Assembly (NCBI RefSeq): GCF_026240095.1
Contig: NZ_JAPIVG010000004.1
Span: 1-64,000 of the forward strand
Direction: 5' to 3'
Origin: Pedobacter sandarakinus
Lineage (GTDB): Bacteria > Bacteroidota > Bacteroidia > Sphingobacteriales > Sphingobacteriaceae
DNA length: 64,000 bases
The notes under the pieces are model-generated. The model had not been told where the DNA came from, made no database searches, and saw only the letters and a list, made by a program, of their open reading frames with translations. Position numbers and translations under genes: made by a program. Shown here in pieces: positions 1 to 8,480 of the stretch; within the stretch, counting starts at the first letter, position 1, and the number at the start of each line of letters is the position of its first letter.

Positions 1-3000
1 AGCAAGGTTGCACCTGTTCCATCTGTAACTGAGATTGAGGCATCTTCTGCCGTTAAATCTTTAGCAGAAATATTGCTTGATGAAAGCGTTTGGTAAATCA
101 CAGAACCATCTGCCTGAACCACGCCAACTTTGTCTTTGTCAGCAGCAGCAGCGATTAGCTTATTGGCTGTAATACTTCCGTCTTTAATTTTATCCGTTGT
201 GATTGCATCTGCGCCAACTTTTGCATTAGTAACCGCAGCATCGGCTAATTTTTGGGTAGAGATTCCACCATCAGCAACTTTAACTTTAGAGTTTACCAAA
301 GTTGCACCTGTTCCATCGGTTATAGCTATTGAAGCATCTTCTGCAGTAAAATCTTTAGCAGAAATATTGCTTGATGAAAGCGTTTGATAAATTATACTTC
401 CATCTGCCTGAACCACGCCAACTTTGTCCTTGTCGGCAGCAGCCGCGATGAGCTTATTTGCTGTAACACTTCCATCCTTAATTTTATCAGTTGTGATCGC
501 ATCAGCGCCAACTTTTGCGTTGGTTACCGCAGCATCGGCTAGTTTTTGAGTGGAAATTCCACCATCAGCAACTTTAACTTTCGAGTTCAGCAAAGTTGCG
601 CCTGTCCCATCGGTAACTGCGATTGAGGCATCTTCTGCCGTTAAATCTTTAGCAGAAATATTGCTTGATGAAAGTGTTTGATAAATTATACTTCCATCTG
701 CCTGAACCACGCCAACTTTATCTTTATCTGTGGTTGCGGCCACCAATTTTTCAGCGCCAATGGTTTTGTCTGCAACCTTTTCACCAGTTACATTTTTATC
801 TGCAAGATCCGCAGTTTTGATTTCGCCATCTTTAATTTTATCAGTTGTGATCGCATCAGCACCAATTTTTGCGTTGGTTACCGCAGCATCGGCTAGTTTT
901 TGGGTAGAGATTCCGCCATCAGCAACTTTAACTTTTGAGTTTACCAAAGTTGCACCTGTTCCATCGGTTATAGCGATCGAAGCATCTTCGGCAGTCAAAT
1001 CTTTAGCAGAAATATTGCTTGATGAAAGCGTTTGATAAATTATACTTCCATCTGCCTGAACCACGCCAACTTTATCCTTATCCGTGGTTGCGGCTACTAA
1101 TTTTTCAGCAGCAATGGTTTTGTCTGCAACCTTTTCACCAGTTACATTTTTATCTGCAAGATCCGCAGTTTTAACTTCGCCATCTTTGATTTTATCAGTT
1201 GTAACTGCATCAACGCCAATTTTTGCATTGGTTACCGCTGCATCGGCTAGTTTTTGAGCGGAAATTCCGCCATCAGCAACTTTAACTTTCGAGTTTACCA
1301 AAGTTGCACCTGCACCATCGGTTATAGCGATTGAGGCATCTTCTGCAGTCAAATCTTTAGCAGAAATATTGCTTGATGAAAGTGTTTGGTAAATCACAGA
1401 ACCATCTGCCTGAACCACGCCAACTTTGTCTTTGTCGGCAGCAGCAGCGATTAGCTTATTGGCTGTAATACTTCCGTCTTTAATTTTATCCGTTGTAACT
1501 GCATCAACGCCAACTTTTGCATTGGTGACCGCAGCATCGGCTAATTTTTGGGTGGAGATTCCACCATCAGCAACCTTAACTTTAGCGTTTGCCAAGGTTG
1601 CACCTGTTCCATCGGTAACTGCGATTGAAGCATCTTCTGCAGTCAAATCTTTAGCAGAAATATTGCTTGATGAAAGCGTTTGGTAAACCACAGAACCATC
1701 GGCCTGAACCACGCCAACTTTGTCTTTGTCGGCAGCAGCCGCGATGAGCTTATTTGATGTAACACTTCCATCCTTAATTTTATCCGTTGTGATCGCATCT
1801 GCGCCAACTTTTGCATTGGTGACCGCAGCATCGGCTAATTTTTGGGTAGAGATTCCACCATCAGCAACCTTAACTTTAGCGTTTGCCAAGGTTGCACCTG
1901 TTCCATCGGTAACTGCGATTGAAGCATCTTCTGCAGTCAAATCTTTAGCAGAAATATTGCTTGACGAAAGTGTTTGATAAATCACAGAACCATCTGCCTG
2001 AACCACGCCAACTTTGTCTTTATCTGTGGTGGCAGCTACTAATTTTTCAGCAGTTACATTTTTATCTGCAAGATCTGCGGTTTTAACTTCGCCATCTTTA
2101 ATTTTGTCAGCTGTGATCGCATCTGCGCCAACTTTCGCGGTGGTTACCGCAGCATCGGCTAGTTTTTGGGTAGAGATTCCGCCATCAGCAACTTTCACTT
2201 TAGCATTTGCCAAGGTTGCACCTGTTCCATCTGTAATGGCGATTGAAGCATCTTCTGCCGTTAAATCTTTAGCAGAAATATTGCTTGACGAAAGTGTTTG
2301 ATAAATCACTGAACCATCTGCCTGAACCACGCCAACTTTATCTTTGTCGGCGGTTGCAGCTACCAATTTTTCAGCAGCAATGGTTTTGTCTGCAACCTTT
2401 TCACCAGTTACATTTTTATCTGCAAGATCCGCAGTTTTGACTTCGCCATCTTTAATTTTATCAGTTGTGATTGCATCTGCACCAATTTTTGCGTTGATTA
2501 CCGCTGCATCGGCTAGTTTTTGAGCGGAAATTCCACCATCAGCAACTTTAACTTTCGAGTTCAGCAAAGTTGCACCTGCGCCATCGGTTATAGCGATTGA
2601 GGCATCTTCTGCCGTTAAATCTTTAGCAGAAATGTTGCTTGCTGAAAGCGTTTGGTAAATTATACTTCCATCTGCCTGAACCACGCCAACTTTGTCCTTG
2701 TCTGTAGTTGCAGCAACCAATTTTTCGGCAGTTACATTTTTATCTGCAAGGTCTGAAGTTTTAACTTCGCCGTCTTTGATTTTATCAGTTGTGATCGCAT
2801 CAGCGCCAACTTTTGCGTTGGTTACCGCTGCATCGGCTAGTTTTTGGGTAGAGATTCCGCTATCAGCAACTTTAACTTTTGAGTTTACCAAAGTTGCACC
2901 TGTTCCATCGGTTATAGCGATCGAAGCATCTTCGGCAGTCAAATCTTTAGCAGAAATATTGCTTGATGAAAGCGTTTGGTAAACTACAGAACCATCGGCC

Positions 3001-3760
3001 TGAACCACGCCAACTTTGTCCTTGTCGGTAGCAGCCGCGATTAGCTTATTGGCTGTAATACTTCCGTCTTTAATTTTATCAGTTGTAATTGCATCTGCGC
3101 CAATTTTTGCATTCGATACCGCTGCATCGGCTAGTTTTTGGGTAGAGATTCCGCCATCAGCAACTTTCACTTTAGCATTTGCCAAAGTTGCACCTGCACC
3201 ATCGGTTATAGCGATTGAGGCATCTTCTGCCGTTAAATCTTTACTGGCAATATTAATTGATGAAAGTGTTTGGTAAATCACAGAACCATCTGCCTGAACC
3301 ACACCAACTTTATCTTTGTCAGTGGTTGCAGCTACTAATTTTTCAGCAGCAATGGTTTTGTCTGCAACCTTTTCACCAGTTACATTTTTATCTGCAAGGT
3401 CTGAAGTTTTCACTTCGCCATCTTTAATTTTATCAGTTGTGATTGCATCAACGCCAATTTTTGCATTCGATACCGCTGCATCGGCTAATTTTTGAGTGGA
3501 AATTCCACCATCAGCAACTTTAACTTTAGCGTTTGCCAAGGTTGCACCTGTTCCATCGGTAACTGCGATTGAAGGATCTTCTGCAGTCAAATCTTTGCCT
3601 GAGATGTTGCTTGATGAAAGCGTTTGGTAGACAACTGAACCATCGGCCTGAACCACGCCAACTTTGTCCTTGTCTGTAGTTGCGGCCACCAATTTTTCAG
3701 CAGTTACATTTTTATCTGCAATTTTTTCTGATGAGATTGATCCGTCCCTAACTTCTACCT
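1..3760 (-). repeat. Twelve tandem 294/324/354-nt coding repeats
   Basis: The anchor tgcctgaacca (or ggcctgaacca) recurs at 111, 405, 699, 1053, 1407, 1701, 1995, 2319, 2673, 2997, 3291 and 3645. The spacings are 294, 294, 354, 354, 294, 294, 324, 354, 324, 294 and 354 nt, that is 98, 108 or 118 codons. The difference is one or two extra ten-residue pieces (for example ADKNVTGEKV and ADKTIAAEKL) inserted before the EKLVAATTDKDKVG segment. The copies are very similar at DNA level. Confidence 0.95.
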
Positions 3761-5045
3761 TAAATGCTGTATTGTTGTCAACTTTTGAACTACTAACTTC
3801 AGTAGTTTTTCCGTCCACCAATGAAGATGTAAGCTGATTTTTCGTAATGATAGCTGTTAGATCAATTACATGCACAACATTATTTTCATCACTGAAGCTT
3901 AATGTATTTTTCGTGACATCGTAGGTTAGACTAGTAACAGTCTCCTCTTTATCAACAATATTCTTGATTGAGGCATATAGCACTCCGTTGTTTATTAAAT
4001 TATTGTTTACGCTACCAACCACATCAACATTTACCTTATCATTTTTTTCATTGATGTAGGTATAAGTACCGTCGTTATTATTTACCAAAGTGGTTACGGT
4101 TTCGGCAGCTTTTACAATCTCTGAGATATTAATTACTTGCTTTACTCCACTATTATCTATATAAGTGAATTTTACCCCATCGAAAAGTACATTTCCACCT
4201 GTGTTTCTAACAATATTCTCAAGAATTTGCTTAACCGAACCGTCGTTAACAATGTTTTGAAAATTAGTAATCACATTTGTAGGCACATTGATTATCGTTG
4301 TTTTTCCGGCCTCATTTGTATAAGTATAGGTACCATCATCATGGTTTACCAAAGTAGTTACTGTCTCATTCGCTTTAACAATCTCTGCCAGATTGATAGC
4401 CTGCTTAACGCCATTAATATCTAAATATGTAAACTTTGCCCCATCGAAAAACACATTACCTCCAGAATTTTTAGCAATGTTTTCAATTATTTGTCTTACA
4501 GAACTTTCGTTAGCTATGGTTTGGAAATTACCAATCACATCTGCGGTGACATTGATGATGGTTTGTTTACCATCCTCAGCAGTATATACATATCTGCCGT
4601 TCTCTTGCTTGGTAAGGGGTGTTAAGGTTTCGTTCTTCTTCACTACATCTGCCAAATTAATTACCTGTGGTGCATTCGTAGCAGGGTCGTTGTAGGTTAT
4701 TGCATACGTAATTGGGTTGTAGGTAATATTTGAGGCCTGACCTGAGCGTATTAAAATCCACTTATTACCATCATTATAATAAATACCAGGTACCACATCA
4801 GCAACTGATGCCGTGTTATAGATCATCATACCCGACACATGGGTTGATAATGGAGCGGGGTTACTCGTTTCTTTAAGGGCAATTCTTGAGAATAATAAAC
4901 CTTTGTTGTTACTCTCCAACTCTAGTATGGCATCTTTATTTGGAAGATTGATATTGTTTATCGTTCCATCTTTAATCTTTTGCTGAGCAAACGCACTTAA
5001 AACACTTAAGGCAAGGGCTAAACTAAGTAGCAGATTTTTTTTCAT
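1..5045 (-). CDS. Giant secreted repeat protein (3' end outside window)
   Basis: An open frame runs from an ATG at 5045 off the left edge, giving at least 1681 residues. The start encodes a signal peptide (MKKNLLLSLALALSVLSAFA) followed by a module common in secreted Bacteroidota proteins (ILELESNNKGLLFSR, then GMMIYNTA and PGIYYNDGNKWI). Next come copies of an 88-residue repeat, then at least 12 copies of a longer repeat containing KVGVVQADGSVVYQTLSS, SNISAKDLTAEDASIAITDG and ISTQKLADAAVSNAKI. The longer repeat is built from ten-residue pieces such as ADKNVTGEKV and ADKTIAAEKL. Similar DGxIxxxKL pieces occur in phage tail-fibre-like and adhesin-like proteins, so a fibrous surface or secreted role is plausible but not shown. 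The C-terminus, where a secretion or anchoring domain would be, is not visible. An inverted-repeat terminator is absent because the gene does not end here. Confidence 0.85.
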   Translation of the reverse strand, partial: MKKNLLLSLALALSVLSAFAQQKIKDGTINNINLPNKDAILELESNNKGLLFSRIALKETSNPAPLSTHVSGMMIYNTASVADVVPGIYYNDGNKWILIRSGQASNITYNPITYAITYNDPATNAPQVINLADVVKKNETLTPLTKQENGRYVYTAEDGKQTIINVTADVIGNFQTIANESSVRQIIENIAKNSGGNVFFDGAKFTYLDINGVKQAINLAEIVKANETVTTLVNHDDGTYTYTNEAGKTTIINVPTNVITNFQNIVNDGSVKQILENIVRNTGGNVLFDGVKFTYIDNSGVKQVINISEIVKAAETVTTLVNNNDGTYTYINEKNDKVNVDVVGSVNNNLINNGVLYASIKNIVDKEETVTSLTYDVTKNTLSFSDENNVVHVIDLTAIITKNQLTSSLVDGKTTEVSSSKVDNNTAFKVEVRDGSISSEKIADKNVTAEKLVAATTDKDKVGVVQADGSVVYQTLSSSNISGKDLTAEDPSIAVTDGTGATLANAKVKVADGGISTQKLADAAVSNAKIGVDAITTDKIKDGEVKTSDLADKNVTGEKVADKTIAAEKLVAATTDKDKVGVVQADGSVIYQTLSSINIASKDLTAEDASIAITDGAGATLANAKVKVADGGISTQKLADAAVSNAKIGADAITTDKIKDGSITANKLIAAATDKDKVGVVQADGSVVYQTLSSSNISAKDLTAEDASIAITDGTGATLVNSKVKVADSGISTQKLADAAVTNAKVGADAITTDKIKDGEVKTSDLADKNVTAEKLVAATTDKDKVGVVQADGSIIYQTLSASNISAKDLTAEDASIAITDGAGATLLNSKVKVADGGISAQKLADAAVINAKIGADAITTDKIKDGEVKTADLADKNVTGEKVADKTIAAEKLVAATADKDKVGVVQADGSVIYQTLSSSNISAKDLTAEDASIAITDGTGATLANAKVKVADGGISTQKLADAAVTTAKVGADAITADKIKDGEVKTADLADKNVTAEKLVAATTDKDKVGVVQADGSVIYQTLSSSNISAKDLTAEDASIAVTDGTGATLANAKVKVADGGISTQKLADAAVTNAKVGADAITTDKIKDGSVTSNKLIAAAADKDKVGVVQADGSVVYQTLSSSNISAKDLTAEDASIAVTDGTGATLANAKVKVADGGISTQKLADAAVTNAKVGVDAVTTDKIKDGSITANKLIAAAADKDKVGVVQADGSVIYQTLSSSNISAKDLTAEDASIAITDGAGATLVNSKVKVADGGISAQKLADAAVTNAKIGVDAVTTDKIKDGEVKTADLADKNVTGEKVADKTIAAEKLVAATTDKDKVGVVQADGSIIYQTLSSSNISAKDLTAEDASIAITDGTGATLVNSKVKVADGGISTQKLADAAVTNAKIGADAITTDKIKDGEIKTADLADKNVTGEKVADKTIGAEKLVAATTDKDKVGVVQADGSIIYQTLSSSNISAKDLTAEDASIAVTDGTGATLLNSKVKVADGGISTQKLADAAVTNAKVGADAITTDKIKDGSVTANKLIAAAADKDKVGVVQADGSIIYQTLSSSNISAKDFTAEDASIAITDGTGATLVNSKVKVADGGISTQKLADAAVTNAKVGADAITTDKIKDGSITANKLIAAAADKDKVGVVQADGSVIYQTLSSSNISAKDLTAEDASISVTDGTGATL
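4093..4700 (-). repeat. N-terminal 264-nt (88-aa) coding repeats
   Basis: Anchors at 4093, 4357 and 4621 are exactly 264 nt apart. Each unit encodes NETVTTLVNxxDGTYTY, a TIINV segment, a helix-like stretch SVKQILENI, then FDGxKFTYxDxxGVKQ. Two full units and a diverged third piece are visible. They precede the longer repeats in the same gene. Confidence 0.85.
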
Positions 5046-5464
5046 ATCGTTAATAATATAGAGCGTGATTAATTTTTTGTATGCCAGTTTAAATCTGTCC
5101 GTTATGTATAAGAAATTTTACAACCTATCGGAATTATTAAAGCGGCACCTTGGCAAATGTTTGGTTTATGATGGGGCGAAAGTTTAGACACTTACTGTCT
5201 TATTTCAGTATTCGACATTTTATCTATTGATGAAATATAACCTCCAGCTATAGGTTCACTACAAATAAATCGAATACTAAAAATCACTTTTTCCCTTTTT
5301 CTTGTATTATCAATACTACAAAGTAACCAATTGTTGATTAGATAAATTGTATAATTTGTGTACGATTTAAGTACAATCGCTGATTTTTGATAAAAATCAA
5401 CAGAAAGATATTAACATGTAATATTAATACTACATTTTTAGACGTTTTTTGTTTAATTACCCAC
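5046..5464. other. Long non-coding stretch, AT-rich
   Basis: This gap lies between the start of the repeat protein gene and the terminator of the next gene. It should hold the promoter of the repeat gene near 5046-5150. I see no convincing TAnnTTTG box, no coding frame and no RNA gene in it. Confidence 0.5.
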
Positions 5465-5499
5465 AAAAAAAAAGGGTTTGGTAAACTAACCAAACCCTT
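5465..5499 (-). terminator. Rho-independent terminator of the Crp/Fnr-like gene
   Basis: On the minus strand an 11-bp stem (AAGGGTTTGGT with ACCAAACCCTT, arms at 5489-5499 and 5472-5482) has a 6-nt loop and is followed by a run of T. It lies about 30 nt after the stop codon of the gene at 5531. Confidence 0.9.
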
Positions 5500-5530
5500 C
5501 TACAGCATTAAAATAATTTCTGCCAAATAT

Positions 5531-6145
5531 TTACATTCTGGCACGAATGCGACTTAATGTTTCTAATCGAATGGCAAGAAACGAGGCAATATGTTTCAAC
5601 GAAACCCGATGAATTAAGTCGGGAAAAGAAACCAGAAATCTTTTATATCTCTTTTCTGCAGAGGAGATTCTACATAGATAGGCCCGTTCTTCTGCTTCCC
5701 GATAATAAAGCTCCATCATTTTGCGACCTACTATATTTGCTTCTGGATAATTTTCATAGAGAAATTCGGATAATACGTGCGGAATGGCAACCAGGTCTAC
5801 ATCCTCGAGGGCCTGAAGATATTCTTCAGAATCTCCATCTAGCCATAGGTTTCTAATGGTACCGACCACTTCATTTTCTTTTGCGATCCAGGTTGTAATC
5901 TCTGTTGCACCATCTTTCACAAATCCCCTAACAACGCCTTTAACAATCAGATATAAATATTTATTGCGGTCTACCGGCGATACTAAAAACTTATTTTTTT
6001 TGTAGCTAACAGGAAAGGTGTGTTGGTTAATGCGCTTGATGATCTCATCGTTTAAAGGATGAAATTTTTTAAAAATAGACACCAATGGAGAAAAATTATT
6101 GTATTTCTTCCATTTATCTCCATCGTTTAAGTTAAGAGCAATCAT
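5531..6145 (-). CDS. Crp/Fnr-family transcriptional regulator
   Basis: A protein of 204 aa. Residues about 25-125 form a cyclic-nucleotide-binding-like fold (YLYLIVKGVVRGFVKDG, then ITTWIAKENEVVG). The C-terminal end LKHIASFLAIRLETLSRIRARM matches the Crp-type helix-turn-helix but stops directly after the recognition helix, a form common in Bacteroidota members. The ligand cannot be read from the sequence; the Arg/Ser pocket of true cAMP receptors is not evident. A paralogue lies at 52678-53301 with the same ITTWIAKENE and IASFLxxRxETLSRIR blocks. It is monocistronic with its own terminator. Its targets are unknown. Confidence 0.85.
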   Translation of the reverse strand: MIALNLNDGDKWKKYNNFSPLVSIFKKFHPLNDEIIKRINQHTFPVSYKKNKFLVSPVDRNKYLYLIVKGVVRGFVKDGATEITTWIAKENEVVGTIRNLWLDGDSEEYLQALEDVDLVAIPHVLSEFLYENYPEANIVGRKMMELYYREAEERAYLCRISSAEKRYKRFLVSFPDLIHRVSLKHIASFLAIRLETLSRIRARM

Positions 6146-6260
6146 GGTAAAGGAGCTAGAGGATGATAGGGTTTCGGAGTTGGTGACACCGATTTATGTA
6201 AGTATAGTAAGATTGCTTTAAAAAAAGAAGTTTTTTTTGATGAAACTCAATTTTATGCCA

Positions 6261-7037
6261 TCAAAAAAGCTTCTCTACACCTAAACCAAAGAGGGCGAAA
6301 TCATATTTCACTGGGTCGTTGGGATCGAATTGTTTTAAACTTTCTGTTAATGCAACCGCGGTTTGCCAGTCTGTTTGCCGACGCGTAATCAGCCCGAGTA
6401 ACCGGCCTACCCGATCTACATGCACATCGCAGGGGCAAACCAACTGATGGGGTTTAAGGGTCTTCCATAAACCGAAGTCTACACCCTCGTTATCGTGTCT
6501 TACCATCCAGCGCAAAAACATGTTCAAACGTTTACAGGTAGATTTTTGAACAGGTGAAGAAATATGTTTCTTAGTTCTCCATGGAAAATCTTCCAGCGAG
6601 AAAAAATATGAACGAAATGCATTGAGCGCTGTTTCAATATCAAACTGTTTATCACTTATGTTCAACGGTATAAATGCTTGTTCCAAACTTTGACTAGATT
6701 GATAATGCATTTTAAAAAACGCTACGAAGTAGAGTAGGTCGGTATCATTAAAGGTTCGGTGTTTAAAACCCAGCAGTTTTTTCAGGTCGGTATCGGTATG
6801 GTTTAGCATAAAATCGTAAGGAGCGTTATCCATTCTACTCATTAATTCGATACATTTATTAATGATGGTTTTTCTTTGTCCCCAGGCTAAGATTGCGGCA
6901 AAAAATCCGGCAATTTCGATATCTTGAGGTAACCTAAAAAGATGTGGGATACAGATGGGATCATTCACAATAAATTCTGGCCTATTATATTGTGCTACCT
7001 TACTATCTAGAAAATTTTTAAGTTCTAAAAATTGCAT
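6261..7037 (-). CDS. TIGR02757 / DUF2400 family protein
   Basis: A protein of 258 aa, full length for this family. Recognisable blocks are FFAAILAWGQRKTIINK near the N-terminus, RLNMFLRWMVRHD in the middle and the Cys-containing HQLVCPCDVHVDRVGRLLG followed by KYDFALFGLGVEK at the end. The family is widespread in Bacteroidota and resembles helix-hairpin-helix DNA-binding proteins in its C-terminal half. No function is established to my knowledge. It appears to be a single gene. Confidence 0.8.
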   Translation of the reverse strand: MQFLELKNFLDSKVAQYNRPEFIVNDPICIPHLFRLPQDIEIAGFFAAILAWGQRKTIINKCIELMSRMDNAPYDFMLNHTDTDLKKLLGFKHRTFNDTDLLYFVAFFKMHYQSSQSLEQAFIPLNISDKQFDIETALNAFRSYFFSLEDFPWRTKKHISSPVQKSTCKRLNMFLRWMVRHDNEGVDFGLWKTLKPHQLVCPCDVHVDRVGRLLGLITRRQTDWQTAVALTESLKQFDPNDPVKYDFALFGLGVEKLF

Positions 7038-7080
7038 TAGCGTTCTGATAAAACGAAAATAGCAACTGAATTGTTGCCAT

Positions 7081-7200
7081 CTAAACCGGATTGAAACGGT
7101 ATCCTTTATTTAAAAGCGCTCGCATGCTTTCCGATCAGAATGATACAGACATTAAAGCGCTTTTAAAATAAAGATTTAGTGTAAAGCCGGGCTACCGACT
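7081..7200. repeat. REP-like hairpin element, copy 1
   Basis: This intergenic element between two minus-strand genes has a left part CTAAACCGGATTGAAACGGT followed by ATCCTTT, and a right part AAGATTTAGTG followed by AAGCCGGGCT. Inner arms AAAAGCGCT (7112-7120) and AAGCGCTTTT (7155-7164) can pair. The outer parts resemble the element at 37711-37800 (CTAAACGGGATAGCAGCGAT, ATCCTTT and AAGATTTAGCGG), so the two are probably members of one dispersed family. No coding frame spans it. Confidence 0.5.
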
Positions 7201-7267
7201 ATAGTTGCAGCAGCTTGCTTTACAAAAAATAATAAATATATCGCCTAGGTACAATTGGAATTTATGG

Positions 7268-8407
7268 TTAAGCAAGTGCATTTTCCAAATCTGCTAGAAG
7301 ATCATCAACATCCTCCACACCAACACTCAAACGGAGTAAATTATCGGTAACCCCTACTTTCTCTCGCTCCTCTTTTGGGATAGAACCATGAGTCATTGTT
7401 GCTGGATGATTGATTAATGATTCTACGCCTCCTAGCGACTCGGCCAGTGTAAAAACTTTAAAGTTAGATGAAATTCGGAATGTTTCCTGCAAATCTGCAT
7501 TTTTAAGGGTAATGGAAATCATACCTCCAAAACCTCGCATCTGTTTTTTTGCGATATGGTGGTTAGGATGATCTTCGAACCCAGGCCAATAAATTTTATC
7601 TACTTTGGGATGATTTTTTAAGTAATGTGCAATACGCTCGCCATTTTCGCAATGAGCACGCATGCGAAGGTGTAAAGTTTTGATACCTCTGAGAACTAAA
7701 AAGGCGTCTTGCGGACCAGGTGTTGCACCGCATGCATTATAAATAAACCACAATTCTTTATAAAGTGCTTCGTTATTGGTTACCAGCGCACCCATAACCA
7801 CATCAGAGTGACCTCCAATATACTTAGTTACCGAGTGCATTACAATATCGGCTCCTAAATCTATCGGATTCTGCAGATACGGCGAGGCAAAGGTGTTGTC
7901 TACTGTTAGTATCAAGTTTTTCTCCCTGGTAATCTTAGCAACGCCTTCGATATCTATAATCTGCATGGTTGGGTTTGTTGGGGTTTCAATCCATACCAGT
8001 TTTGTTTTATCGTTGATGTAAGGGAGCATGTTTTCTGGATTAGAAAGATCCAGAAAGTGGAATTTGATACCGTATTTGGAAAAGATTTTTGTGAAGATCC
8101 GATAAGATCCGCCGTATAAATCGTTGCCTGTTATAACCTCATCGCCAGGTTGCAATAATTTCAGAACCGCATCTGTTGCCCCCATTCCACTCGAAAAAGC
8201 TAAGCCAAACCTGGCATTTTCTAACGCAGCAAGGCAATCTTCGAGCGCCTGTCTTGTTGGATTAGTGCCCCTGGAATACTCGTAACCTTTATTATCGCCT
8301 GGCGATTTTTGGTAGTAGGTGGAAGTTTGATAAATTGGGGTCATAACCGCACCCGTTGTTGGATCTGGTTCCTGCCCTGCATGTATGGCTTTTGTTGCAA
8401 ATTTCAT
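7268..8407 (-). CDS. Cystathionine gamma-synthase-type PLP enzyme
   Basis: A protein of 379 aa, full length for the Cys/Met metabolism PLP family. The PLP-binding lysine is K195 in SVTKYIGGHSD. Other family blocks are YSRGTNPTR near residue 45, SSGMGATDA near 72, and ESLGGVESLINHPATMTHGS near the C-terminus. The enzyme acts in cytosolic methionine or cysteine trans-sulfuration. The exact member (cystathionine gamma-synthase, gamma-lyase or beta-lyase) cannot be fixed from sequence alone; overall it looks most like gamma-synthase/lyase. It lies 73 nt downstream of proS on the same strand, so the two may be co-transcribed. Confidence 0.88.
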   Translation of the reverse strand: MKFATKAIHAGQEPDPTTGAVMTPIYQTSTYYQKSPGDNKGYEYSRGTNPTRQALEDCLAALENARFGLAFSSGMGATDAVLKLLQPGDEVITGNDLYGGSYRIFTKIFSKYGIKFHFLDLSNPENMLPYINDKTKLVWIETPTNPTMQIIDIEGVAKITREKNLILTVDNTFASPYLQNPIDLGADIVMHSVTKYIGGHSDVVMGALVTNNEALYKELWFIYNACGATPGPQDAFLVLRGIKTLHLRMRAHCENGERIAHYLKNHPKVDKIYWPGFEDHPNHHIAKKQMRGFGGMISITLKNADLQETFRISSNFKVFTLAESLGGVESLINHPATMTHGSIPKEEREKVGVTDNLLRLSVGVEDVDDLLADLENALA

Positions 8408-8480
8408 TTTTTCGGTATTGAAAAGTATGTAATAGGTTATCGTGCAGATTTAAATAATCGTGATCTCGATAGCCACTCAA

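Noticed and set aside
1..3760. Series of 62-101 aa plus-strand frames, and regular repeats suggestive of a CRISPR array
   Set aside because: The plus-strand frames are antisense shadows of the repeated gene, and repeats of 294-354 nt that stay in frame are coding, not CRISPR.
4855..4888. A further GGGTTAC within the repeat-protein gene
   Set aside because: No YATTAA follows at 16-17 nt, and it lies inside a coding frame.
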